From: Annona cherimola
Taxonomy: Eukaryota; Streptophyta; Magnoliopsida; Magnoliales; Annonaceae
DNA length: 64,000 nt
Reading direction: 5' to 3'
NCBI GenBank assembly: GCA_030490835.1
Contig: CM059973.1
Location: forward strand, 61,384,008 to 61,448,007
Positions 12,140 through 24,100 of the stretch are shown one piece after another. The notes below the pieces were generated by a model, which saw only the letters and a program-made list of their open reading frames with translations, ran no database searches and had not been told where the DNA came from. The translations under genes were made by a program, and so were the position numbers. Numbering within the stretch: position 1 is the first letter of the stretch; every line of letters starts with the position of its first letter.

Positions 12140-12300
12140 TGTAATATGCAGACTAAGAAAACTATCCTGGCCCTATAAGTTATGAGTCTAATAGTGTGAT
12201 ATTGTCTGCTCTAGTTATCAGCTTAGCCATACGATTTTAAAATGCATCGCATATTGGACCCATAACCCACGGGCCTAGGATAGTTTTCTGGGTCTGGGCT
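12140..12300 (+). repeat. dispersed plant repeat with AGTGTGATATTGTC block
   Basis: AGTGTGATATTGTCTGCTC, then TAGCCATACGATTTTAAAA, match the reverse complement of 62200-62270. The two stretches are therefore inverted copies of one dispersed repeat. I recall similar blocks as common in plant genomes, but cannot assign a class here. Confidence 0.4.
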
Positions 12301-12393
12301 GGGTGTTACACCTTTGCCCTTACACCATTAGAAAAGCTCGTTAGCTTGTGTGTAACGATGCAACTACCCTCATAAGAAGACAAAATTCAAAGT

Positions 12394-14010
12394 TGTTAGT
12401 CCAAGTTTATGACAAAATCTAATAAGAGAGGGGGAATTGGATTCTTTAAATTTCTTTGTGTTTAATACTTTAATTCCTTATGAGTTTAGTCCTCTTGAAT
12501 GAAAACATGGAGTGTAAATAGAGTAAGTAAAATCACACGCAGAAGACACAAAAAATTATAGTGATTCAGGACAGCCCTTCTTACTCCACTCTTTCAAAAA
12601 TATACTCTCTTATGTCTTGGATTTTATTAATTCAACAATAGCACAACTAAAATCTTTGCTTTCTTCTAGATTATAACTCTAAAAGACCTTTACAACAATA
12701 GCACAAGTAGATTGTGAGCTCACTCCAACTATACACTACTTGTTTTTACTTGGGTTTGGTACCAACACCAAGCTCAGTAACAATATAACAAAATAATTCA
12801 AAAATAAAATCTATATGTTACAAATGGTGTAGAGAAAATTCAGCATAGATGAAAAATCTTAAAAGCTTGAGATGAATGAGATATTGTAGCTCTCGCAGTG
12901 AAAGTGAGGGTTTCTCTTTGTAAAGCACTTAATGCACATTTTAAAGTTTGTAGGAAGGAAGATAGAAGCTTTTTGAATGTTTTAGCTAACCCCCTTAATT
13001 TCTCTTGGCATACCTTAAATAGATGTAGAGTTATTTTGAATGTTGGGGGGTAGGTAGCACACATTAGATGCACAAACATTCAAATTTTTTCGACTATTAC
13101 AATACAAGTCTTAGCTGAAATTGACTTTAGGTGTGACTTCACCTAAGTCACAGACTCAATCAACTTGGGGTGCGACTTCGGTCGTGCCATTTCTTTCTTT
13201 TGAGCTTTTCTTTAGGTTTCATGCTCTTCAAGTTCCTTCTTGGGTCGACTTGGTCACTTGACTCAAGTCACAAGTGGAGTTGATTTCATGCACAATTTCT
13301 TGTGTGGCTAAGCCAGTTAGTAGAAATATGCAACTCTTGAGTCCACTTGATCCTGGAATTTGACCAAAATTGCAAGTGAAGTCAACTTGGGTGTACGGCT
13401 TCACTGGTTGTTTGATCCTTTGAGCTTCATAAACATGTTCCTTTGGCTTTGATACTTCAAATCCTTTAGTCGAGTATACTTGGCCTTAAACTTTGTCTAA
13501 GTTGCAGGTAAATTCGACTTGAGTGTGCAACTTTGTTTCTGACACTTGGTGTTGAAATTTTACTTCAAAGCTTTAGAAACTTAAGCTGGCATTCGAAGTC
13601 GACTTAGTCTTTAACTTTGCTCAAGTTGCAAGGTTGAGTTGACTTGGGGTATGACTTTACCCACTTCAAAATGAATCAGTAAAAACATGTAACTCCTAAA
13701 TCCACTTGGCCTCTCGACTTAGCCCAAGTCAAAGTCTGAGTTGACTTGGGTATGTGACTTGACTTTTCTGGGCTTTAAAATTTTAGGTCCTTCATCCTAA
13801 GTTTCTTTTTGAGGTTGACTTCGTTGTAGACTTGACCCAAGTCGATTGTTTGAGTCGACTTGACTTTGCAACTTAGTCTATGCTTTAGTATTTAAAAGTT
13901 CTAACCTAAAGCCGTTTCAACAAAAGTGTTAGTATCCTTAAACTTTCAAATTTGGATCGTTAATCATCAAATCATGGATCATACTTGATTTGCTAATTGA
14001 GTTTACAACA
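12394..14010 (+). mobile_element. solo LTR, TGTTGGT family
   Basis: The element is 1617 bp. It starts TGTTAGTCCAAGTTTATGAC and ends GTTTACAACA. Flanks AAAGT and AAAGC form a 5-bp target duplication with one mismatch. It aligns along its length with the LTR at 52805-54479. The second half is a degenerate series of AAGTCGACTTGG-like units. No internal retrotransposon domain is adjacent, so it is a solo LTR left by recombination. Confidence 0.75.
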
Positions 14011-15640
14011 AAAGCCCATAACAAAAATCCAAGTCATTTGAAATCCTTTCTCTTTCTTTATTGTGCGTGATAGAGATATCCCCAAATTCCGAAAGCAAAA
14101 CTCTAAGCATTTGATGGAAGATTGAAGATTGAACCATCAACGCGAAGTGGAAACCTTAAGCATCGTCTTCAACAAATTTTCTTTTGACTCGATTTGTTGT
14201 TGGAGGTTGTGATAGATGCGATTTCAAGAGAAGTAAGATTGTCTCTCTTACATTCCAATTTTTATTGTCAAAGCTTTCTTCCTTTATGCATGTGATACTT
14301 TAGATGGTGAGCTTTGTTATGTCTCTATTAGACATAACAAATAATGCTTGTAGAGTATGCTTGTGTGTTGGTCTTATTTGTCGTGGTGCTACTGTCATAC
14401 AAGAGAGGTGGTCCCATGTAATAAAAAATAGAAAGCTTTTATGTATATACTGCTAAGAAGCGATCTCAACATGCTAAAGCATATCCATTTTCATTGAATT
14501 AAAATATATTTACTTGTGAGTCTGTTTTGTTTTGATGTGACGTAGAGATAAGCTATGAATATCATTATGTTTAGTCTTTTGAAGTGTTAGGAAAATCTTT
14601 GTACTTTATTTTTGGCAACTTACGAATATTCTTATGGTAAGTTTTTGAGAACATAGGACCATAGTTAGTGTACTATGAAAGTAATGTGTACACATTTTTT
14701 TTTTTTGATAAAAAATGTGTACACATTTTATTGTAGTATGAATGCATGAGCAATTGGATGTTATACATTTTGTATTTCAAACTCATATTATGATCTCTTA
14801 TATGCTGCTATAAATTTGAAGGGGGATAGCTGAGCTTAATGTGTAGTTACAGTGACCCTTTGGGGGCAGATTTGTATATGACATAGACAAAGGACGTGAA
14901 GTGTATAGGGGTGGAATGTTTAGTCTTAACAATGTTGATGTGGAGACATACGCTCTACATAGGATGCAAGAAAAGACAACAATAGATACAAGAGTTCTCG
15001 GTGACCAATTAGACTTCTAATATGTATATAGGAGAACAGTAAAAAAAGTTTTGATTTCAAATGACAATGTATTGCACAATTGCCTCCTAGAATCCATATG
15101 CTTTGGTAACATAGATGTGTGGGTTAAACCCAAAGTGAGAGTGCAATGGGTATCAGAACAAATGCAATAAAGGAGTTCAAAATCTATCTAAATGAATTTG
15201 TCAAAGAGGAGGTAGCTAAGGATGGACAAACTTCTAAACTAATAGCCGATGATATATGCAAGTAGCAGTGGACATATTCCACCAATAAACCAATTGTGCA
15301 AGAAGATCTAAATGCAAATCATAATGTAACACACATCAAGGTTGAATCTAATGAAAATGTCAATGGAAGTACATCATTGGAAGTCCAATTGGATGAAATG
15401 AATGTAGTGGGGAATATGAAATTGGATGAAGTGGTGTAATCCTTTGAATTTTTTTAATTCGAATTGTAGAAGTTTCAAATTGATATATTCTAAAACTTCT
15501 TCCATGCCTTTTTCAATGGCATATTCTTTGCCCATCTCAATAGGGCTGATTCATGTATTCAATAATGATACCACCATAAAGATCTTTAGTTTTGCATACA
15601 TTATGTTATAATTTTCCTATGTGGGATGCTTGTTACTGAT
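14011..15640. other. no gene recognised; weak coding-like patch
   Basis: The 14820-15420 stretch has more even base use and reads on the + strand as a broken peptide (for example VDVETYALHRMQEKTTID) with stops. It may be a decayed transposase end, but I cannot identify it. A small inverted repeat AATGTGTACACATT lies near 14682-14726. Confidence 0.3.
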
Positions 15641-15843
15641 CCTTTTGAGCTTGTCTTTAATGAGTTTGATACTTTACATTGTATAACTAGGATATTATCA
15701 ACATGTTTTTATCTTCTAATATGTTTGACCTTGTATAACTAGGATATTATCCTTTTGAGCTTGTCTCTAATGTGTTTGATGCTTTACATTGTATAACTAG
15801 GATATTATCAACATGTTTTTATCTTCTAATATGTTTGACCTTG
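15641..15843 (+). repeat. tandem duplication, 110-bp unit
   Basis: The unit CCTTTTGAGCTTGTCT... at 15641-15750 recurs at 15751-15843 with only a few substitutions. The second copy lacks the last 17 bp. The similarity suggests a recent duplication. No gene overlaps. Confidence 0.9.
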
Positions 15844-17042
15844 GGTGATTGCAATTAATCTCTTCATATATGGGATGACTATCATTCATTGATAAAAATA
15901 ATAATTAGAGAAGGCTTGTGTATATTTCTAATCGAAACCAAATATTTATCACATAGTTGTGCAAAAACCATATGTATGGATGCTTAAGCAGCATGGGCAT
16001 GACGAAATTTAGTCAAGTTAAGAATTTGACCTTCATATTGATGGTTTGGATCTCTTTTAGAACAATTGGAAAATGACAATTTACTTAGCTACAAAGTTCA
16101 ATTTACTTCAATAATCAATTTAAACACAAGCTAATTGAGCAGATAATAAGAGGAACTTCAATTTACTTCAATAATCAATTTAAACACAAGCTAATTGAGC
16201 AGATAATAAGAGGAACTTCATCATGCATGCCATTAGTGCACAAATCTGCACAGAATATAAAAACATGTCTTAGGTAGCCCATTTACATGTGAACATGTGT
16301 GCTAGCATTTGGTCATGGCTTGACAATTGGTTAGTCTCTTCAATATATCACTCTATCCTCATCGCGTTATCATAAAAGTCAACAAACTTTCATTAAAAAA
16401 GTGAAACAGAAGTCTAATATATAATAAGGTCATCATTTAAACAAGTTTGATTTAATGTTTATCATTTATCTCTAATAATATATCAACTATCAACACCGCA
16501 AATTTAACATTTCATAGGATAAAATTGACGTTTCTTCATTACAACAAAGATAATATCAAATGAATACAACTTATCCTGTTGGATTAGGGGAAGAACATAT
16601 ATTAATATTCATGGTCATGTTTGTCGTTCCTTTGATGATCTCATCAACTGGAGCTGTTTTTTTTTCATTTTAACTACCATTTTCAAGTTATTGTTAGATT
16701 TTGTAGAGCACTCTATCTTGTTCGTGACAACATCTTCTCTACATTGGATTTGTATTCAGCATACCAATGAAAGAAATTACATATCTTTACATCCTACAAA
16801 TAAGTACAATCATAATCAAACAATTACATCATGATATTATATGTGATTTAATGACAATAATAATAGTGTTTTTATACTTTTTTGAGCAATGGTAAAACCA
16901 TCTATTTGTATTTATAAATGTCCTTGACAAAAACTTTATAAGTTTCCATTCTACAAAAGGCATTGCATCTCCTTTATTAAGTTACGAATAGCCTTGCTTT
17001 CACAGAAAATGCGATACAACAATTTTCAAGATAATAAGTCGA
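15844..17042. other. intergenic, contains an exact 60-bp tandem repeat
   Basis: Apart from the exact duplication at 16097-16220, I see no gene. The duplicated stretch reads in one + frame as LIEQIIRGTS twice, but stops follow closely. Confidence 0.4.
16097..16220 (+). repeat. exact tandem duplication, 60-bp unit
   Basis: Two consecutive copies, 16097-16156 and 16157-16216, are identical. Identity runs 4 bp further. The perfect match implies a very recent event, or an assembly artefact. Confidence 0.95.
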
Positions 17043-17058
17043 CATATATAATTTTATT

Positions 17059-17299
17059 TTTTTTATGTTACATACATACAAAGCACCTCATACAACATAT
17101 TAAACTTATATTAAAGCTCATGGGTAAAGCATCTCATACAACATATTAAACTTGTATTAAAGTTCATGGGTAGAGGAGATGCGACTCTCGCATAAGGAAT
17201 ATGGGACTTAGCTCCAACACGCGGACAATTGGGATCAAACCCAGATCGGTGCAAACGGGGACAACACCCCATGCCAACTGTGCTAAACAACACTGGTAG
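17059..17299 (-). mobile_element. tRNA-derived SINE with 16-bp target duplication
   Basis: On the minus strand a box A (TAGCACAGTTGG, 17274-17285) is followed by a box B (GGGTTTGATCCC, 17231-17242). These are the two internal RNA polymerase III promoter blocks. The element ends in an A-rich tail (T run at 17055-17064). The duplication CATATATAATTTTATT is exact at 17043-17058 and 17300-17315. A 46-bp unit near the tail is tandemly duplicated (17083-17174). It lies about 840 bp before the RCC2 start codon. Confidence 0.85.
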
Positions 17300-17315
17300 C
17301 ATATATAATTTTATT

Positions 17316-17657
17316 AGCCGGTTATTAGATATATAGAAAAAAATTGGACTATCAGGTGGATACACAAACCTCTAAAGTTTAAAAAAGTTTAAAAAGCAAA
17401 GAGCAAACTTGAAAGAGTTCAAAATCCTAATATATAAACTTCTTAATTTAAAATATAAATATACAAAATTAAACTGTTTAAAACTCAAATTCCCCCTAAA
17501 GTCACAAGCATGAAATCGAAGTGGATAAATAAAATCACGTTTTCTTTTATGTCAGTGTCAACTTTCAACTCTAATTTAATCGAAATATCCAAAAAATCAT
17601 TAATCCATTCCGCGGTTATGATCGGAGATGGGAGAGTTCTTATCAAATCCAATCATC
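17316..17657. other. upstream intergenic of RCC2
   Basis: AT-rich DNA between the SINE and the gene's proximal promoter. No gene is supported here. Confidence 0.4.
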
Positions 17658-17665
17658 CCACGTGG
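17658..17665 (+). promoter_or_regulatory. G-box
   Basis: CCACGTGG is a perfect palindromic G-box, a binding site for bZIP and bHLH factors in plants. It lies about 190 bp upstream of the TATA box. Function here is inferred from motif and position only. Confidence 0.5.
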
Positions 17666-17821
17666 CCATTTCCGGCCGTTGAATCTCGGGGCCCACCGCA
17701 GCCAATCGGCATTGCTTTCTCTCATTTTGAGTAAGCCGGAGCAGTCGCGGGAAACCAATCAACAACTTTCCTTCCTTTTTTTTTTTTTTTCCATAGAAAA
17801 AGGAAAATCAAATGAAAAACG

Positions 17822-17830
17822 CCCTAAACC
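17822..17830 (+). promoter_or_regulatory. telo-box
   Basis: CCCTAAACC is a short interstitial telomere-type motif. In plants such motifs are enriched near transcription starts of genes expressed in dividing cells. It sits 22 bp before the TATA box. Confidence 0.5.
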
Positions 17831-17851
17831 AACCGAAACTCGCCACCTAAA

Positions 17852-17859
17852 TATAAAAA
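17852..17859 (+). promoter_or_regulatory. TATA box of RCC2
   Basis: TATAAAAA lies 287 bp before the start codon. Transcription would start near 17885, giving a leader of about 250 nt. The leader is pyrimidine-rich, with a CT dinucleotide run at 17962-17981. Confidence 0.55.
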
Positions 17860-18138
17860 TAATAAAAAAAAAAGCATTGCAATTTCCAATATTGCATTTG
17901 CCGAGTCGCGCAAGGCAAGAACAAAACCCAAAATCCCGTTTTCTCCTTTTCCCTCTTTTCTGCTCTCTCTCTCTCTCTCTCACCAAAACTCGTTGCCTTT
18001 TTTTACTCCCATTCTCTCCCTCATCTAGGGCACCAAATCGGCGCCGTTCTTCGTGGATTCCGCCTCCCCCTCCGCTGCACTGCGGTTTTCAGCCGCCATT
18101 TTGCATTCTCTAACCCTCATTTGCTTTTTTTTGGAAAG

Positions 18139-21100
18139 ATGTCAGCCGCAGCGGAGGCCGAGAAGCCGGAAGATGAGAAAGCTGTTGCCGGCGAGTTGCT
18201 GTTTTGCGGCGGAACGAGCTGGGATATCATAGGAAGGAGGGCTTCCGCTGTAACTGGGAATCTCTACTCTCCCACTCGCATTCGCCCGCTCATGAATGTC
18301 GACATTCGCTTCGTTGCTGCCGGATGCTGTAAGCTCTCCACCTTGCATTATCTGCCTATCCGAGTCAGAGCTTTTGAGTAGAAAGTTTGCTTTGTGCTGC
18401 CTTCTTTGCTACTTGGGATGGTGTTCTGGCTTTGATATCCTTGTCTTTGTTGCATACATGGAGTTGTGAATAGCCGAGCTTGTGTTTTTGGACAATGAAA
18501 AATGCGATGGTTGCCTGCATGATTAGGATTCTAAGTTTGATGCTGTTTACGTGCATGCTACGATTGACCTTCCTTCCCATCATAAATTTGGATGGAATTA
18601 AGGTGCGTGTGTGGTGCAGATGATGATTATCACACCTTACCCGTTTGAAGTTACATGTTGAAAAGAAGAAACCCTTTGGAAACTCGAAATACCGTCATAT
18701 AGTTAATTTTGTATTTCACTTCGCAGCACTTCTATAAGATGTATCGGGTGATGGGGACAAAAATAGCCGGGGAATTCATCTTGGGTCAATGGCCATCCTC
18801 TCTGCATAAGTTCGTGCAAATGTGTTATCATCCAGGATTAATAGTAAAGGATCATTTTTGCTAATAAAATTGCTTGACAACAACTGAATAACCTCATTAA
18901 AACAAAAATTATCCAATTGCAAAGTGTCCGATGACAATCTACTTGTTTGATATGACATCAGAAAGTGCACCTTTGATGGTCTGGATTATGCAATTTGGAA
19001 AATCGATGCTGAAAAATGTTAAGGGTAGTTAAATGCATGCCATATTAGTCAGTTAGGTATCCTAGTGAAACTGTGAAAGACGTCAAACTTTGGATTCTAA
19101 TGCCACATTAGTTAGGTTCTATTTTATTGAATGACAATTCTATATTACTGAATCTTCTGTAAAATAGTCATATTGCAAACAGTTTCTACAAGCTGCATCA
19201 TATTGTCAGCGAAACTTCATGACAACCATTAAACATGCCGTCATGTGTATGTTTAAGACTGAACATTAGACAGAACAATTAGTGGTCTACACAATGGATG
19301 GTGAATGCTATTGATTGAATTTTGCTGGACCCCCATTCTGTGCTTGTTATTTAGTATATTTGTATTGAAAGTTGCTTGAGATGTGATAATTCAGTAGAAA
19401 TGATATCATGACAATTCTATGTAGACCGAATAGGTTCACTGGGGAGTTTTATGTTTCATCTTTTGCCATTTTCTGTGGCTTACCATAGATTCTAATGAAG
19501 ATGATTATTTCATAATTCTCTCAACTAAGCGACAGTAGTGATTTTTGGGATAGGTCTGATAAAAGGGTGGCTCTTTTGGAACCATTTCTGCTGGAGCTCC
19601 ATTAAAGTGCTTTGTTGGCAAATTCCATTTATAGACGTCCCAGTAGTCAATGTCTTGATTAATATGTCCAAATTAAAGTGTCTCTACTATTCTGTTATGT
19701 CCATGACTGTAAGTTGGAGTTCTTCGTTACTTGTTCTACTTGCACAAAGGACTATTGATTAAAGTGTCTCTACTATTCTGTTATGTGTCATGAACTCAAA
19801 TTTTTATGACTCTGAGAATTGGCCAGTGTGCTTCAGTTATCATGTCTTAATTACTGCTGAGACATTATCAGCATTTCTCACATACAGAGACTGTTACATG
19901 TAAACTTTTTAATTGAAGTGGCTTTTTGGCCGAATTTTTAAGACATTACAGCTTTGGAAGCTCGTCCAAATTTGGTTGCGATTTCTATTTATCAGCAGCC
20001 CATTGGATGGCTTATTGTTGTCATTGGCTCATTGCAATTTCCATTCAGAGACAAAATGGCACAAAAATAAATGTTCTCAGAGTTTATTATCATCAGATAC
20101 ATTGATACCTTGAGACATATATTGGTATTGCAAGGCACATATTCAATCGTATAGTGAATGATATTATTGTATGACAAAGATTTTGGAAGCGTTATTAAAA
20201 CAATAGGATAATGAGTCCAGGGTAGCAATATGAGAAATGTTTTGGAAGTGTTATTAAAACAGTAGGATAATGATTCCAGGGTTGCACTACCATGGAAATT
20301 GCCATGCAAATAATTTTTTTTGGGATCATAATGATGTATATGATGAACCCAGTTCATTCATCATTTTCAGCATGAACTAATTAAATAAGTTCCGAAATCT
20401 CGTCTCAATGTAAAGAATAAATGAAATGCAAAATTCTTCTCATTTTGGACTGGCAAAGTCTGTCCCCACTCCCCATATGCGTGATGCATTGAAGGTTTTG
20501 ATTAAGGTAGTTTTCTGTGTTTTAACTGAATAATTTGTGCCGCGCATGATGAATGAATTGGATTGAGCTTATACATGATTGTGGGCCCAATGCATAGTAA
20601 TGTTTCTATGGAATCATTCCCATAGATGTAAATCATATATTCAGAACTTCAAATAAAAGCTGCATAGCTATCATATTTTCATTCAATTTAGTCCAAAATT
20701 GTGTATTGTTTAATGAAAATTGGTTGAGTTATCAGAAATGAGTTTTGCTACTTCTTAAATCAAATAACTTTAGCAATATTTGTGGTGGTTTGAACTACTC
20801 AACACTGCGGCCTTGACATAATTTTTTGAAAAAAATTATATAATTTAATTATAGACAAATGGAAACTATCAGATGTCTTATGAGAATGTGTTGCATTCCA
20901 AAATTGTGTCATCAATGTGCTGAATAGATATGTGGTGGGATCGTATGTCAATATATTATTGATATTACAAACACAACTGGAATGAACACCACCTTATGGG
21001 TGCTATTGTTGATATGTGACATAATAGCAATCTACTGTATGACCCTTGAAATATCCTTGCTGGTTATGAATAATGCAAGCTGCATTTTCATTTTCAATCA

Positions 21101-24100
21101 AATTGATAATATGCTGCTAGGCAAGTGATAGTTCATACAATTTCAAGTCTTCCCTTGTTTAATGCAATATTTTGACTTTGGTGATCATATCACAATGCCG
21201 ATATGGGATTAAAGGGGCACTGATGTAGTCTGTGTGAATACATGCATGAAGGCAGATTACTGCGCGCACATATACATGTATGGTAACTTATACCACTTCT
21301 TTTTTCAAGTTATGCAACTTTCTGAATGGCTCTTGAAATGGTTCCATAGCATGGATTTTGAGTTTAAGCTGCTGAAATTAACAAGCTACAGAAAATGATT
21401 GAGACAATTATTTCCTGTACTTTTTCACATACAATGGCTATGAAGAAAATAAAGAATGAATTCAGGTAACATTTGAATTTTTGCTAGACCCTTGCTCAGC
21501 CCAAACAAAACAATTTGTAAAAAAATTCAGGTTACCTTTACATTTCGCAAGGCCATAACAAAATAGTTAGTAATTTGTTCAGGCCAATTTTTAATCCACT
21601 AGACAAGAATCTCAGTCTGAACTGAATCTAAATTGGCTGGTTACATCTGTGATTTATCTGCTTCAAGTTATATGGCTAGGTTAATTTCGAGAAATGTATA
21701 GGACTATTGATGAGAGAACCTGAAATCTATCTATCTTTTTTTTTTTTTTTTGTTTTGTTTTGTTTGTTTGTTTGTCTTTTGTCCTCCATCCCTTTTTGTA
21801 TTCTTGATTCAGAATGCATGATTATTTCTCCCTGAAATAGAAACTTCGAACATGCAGTCGTCTTTCAAATATAGTATTGCAGTGTATTGGGCTAGACTGC
21901 CAATAGCTGGTAGAGGCTGCACTCCAGGGCTAGATGACTCACTTTAATCTTCTCCTTGTATGTAATCTGTAAAATTGTGTGCGCAAGAGGTTCTCTTTAT
22001 TCTTTGCCTTTTCTTTACTTTTCTTATTTTATTTTATTTTTTGTTTGGGGGAAATGGTCTTATGTAAATACATGTCATTTGTAAGCATATGCACTTTGCT
22101 TGAGACTATCGATGGAGGAATCTATCATCTCGTTGAGAAAGCATAATTAAGCCACTGACTTAGAAACATAGACATGTAGTTGCCTTTCAAATTCAATAAA
22201 ATATCAGTTCCTTTTCTCAGAAATAAATGCATGCATTTGTAAATGTGTGCAGTTTATTTAGAATTTCATTCCCATATGAGCTTCCAAATGATTCCAACCT
22301 TTTACTTCCATTTTTTCATGCAGCATCTTGCCACTGTGTGGCTTTGGATGTCGAAGGTCGCTGCTATACTTGGGGAAGAAATGAGGTATGATTGAAATCT
22401 AAAAATCATCCTCGTACTCTTCTACCGAATGACCTTCATCTCCATTTTCTTCTTATACACAGAAAGGACAGTTGGGACATGGGGACACTGTTCAGCGTGA
22501 TATGCCCACAGTTGTGTCGGAACTGTCAAAGTAAGGCTCTCTTTCTATTGCATGCTTACTTTCAATCGCTAATTTTAAATTTGATACCCTGAATCTATAA
22601 AGGGTAATTTTTTTCTTCATTTTTCTGAGATTTCATTGCACTGCATTCTGACTTTGAGATTTCTAGTTTTGTGATTACAATTAGACCGAGCATTTTATCA
22701 AATTTATTTAGAACGTTTTCTAGCAACGGGCCTTAAAAATTCTGGGAATATATCCCCGTCTTGTTGCAACACGTTAATTCATTGGAATGTTGAAACTGGA
22801 GAAGGAATGATTCTATTTTGTGGTCTATTTGGCATTTGAGTAACTGTTGCTGTAATTAAGTTACTATCATCTTCACTTTTGCTTGTATGAGCTTTTTTCC
22901 CCATGTTTAGACCTCCATGGAGGAAACATGGAACTTCTACAATGGAGACCTTCATTTCTCCTGAAATCATAAAATGGCCAGCTGTTATGTTTTTTTTTTT
23001 TCTGTCTGACTGATACTGGCAGGAGGAAAACCATTATGGTAATGAAATTAAGATAGTATGACTTGGAACTTTTCGGAGCTATTTCTATTCAGACATTTTT
23101 CTTTTTTCTTATTGGTTTTGTTTCTGATTGATCTGAGATAATGCTATTGATGCAGAGTATGAGTTCTGTGTCCACTATACTCCAGTATCTTCCAAATTTT
23201 CCTTCCATGTTCAATTTATTGGATTTTTAATGCTAATTATATTATATCTCTTAGTTGTTTTAAGTTAACAGTATTCAGTTTTGCAGATATAAAATTGTTT
23301 CAGCTGGAGCTGGACGGCATCATACAGTGGTTGTGACTGATGATGGGAAATCCTTTTCTTTTGGTTGGAATAAGCATGGTCAGTTGGGTACAGGTTCTAC
23401 AAGAAATGGTAAATTAATTACAATTGATCATTTATTCTATTATTTTTCTTGTTATAGTAATTAGCATCATATGAATCTTTTATGGAAAACCATTTGAACA
23501 TGTTGCAAATTGTTTTCTCCTATTACTATGTTAGATCCTCACTAACCTATGATATAAACGTTGCGTTGACTTGGAGTCATGACATTTCATGCGCATATTT
23601 GCAATCTGTCGTAGTGCTAATTATCAATTTGTTTGACGTAATGGCCAAGATCATTGTTATTCGACATATTGAATAAGATGGCTTGCATTAGTGTAGATTT
23701 TTGAAATTTTGTCGAAAATATTTTGACAATTATCATCCATCCCAAAATTAGCATTTGTACTATTCTGAATATGGAAATCCTTCAAGTTATTATTCAGCTT
23801 CTGAATATAAAAATGTTTCTTAATTATTCCCATCTCTAGTGTTAAATCTGTGGAATTAATAGATTTAACAATAATTATGCAAGGCCTTTGTGAGAGAGTT
23901 TTTTATTACCCTTCATACATGGTCGTTCTGTTATGTGCCAAACCTGTCATTTCCTCTGTCAAAATCGTACTTATTACAGCATAATGGAACTTATGTGGGG
24001 TTACGGTGCTGGCTTCTTCTGTATTTACTTGTAATAACCTCAAAGTGTAGTCTGTATTTTTGATGTTTTTACTTGTGCATTCAATTTTTAGTAAAATATT

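Noticed and set aside
17231..17285. Possible tRNA gene (box A and box B present)
   Set aside because: No full cloverleaf or acceptor stem; the A tail and 16-bp target duplication show it is a SINE.
17628..18113. 161-codon ORF before the RCC2 start
   Set aside because: It covers the G-box, telo-box, TATA box and CT-rich leader. The peptide is low-complexity Phe/Leu/Ser/Pro, as expected from pyrimidine-rich leader DNA.
23155..23286. Alternative RCC2 exon after TTGATGCAG at 23155
   Set aside because: The reading that follows breaks the RCC1 repeat, whereas the acceptor at 23286 gives KYKIVSAGAGRHHTV in frame.
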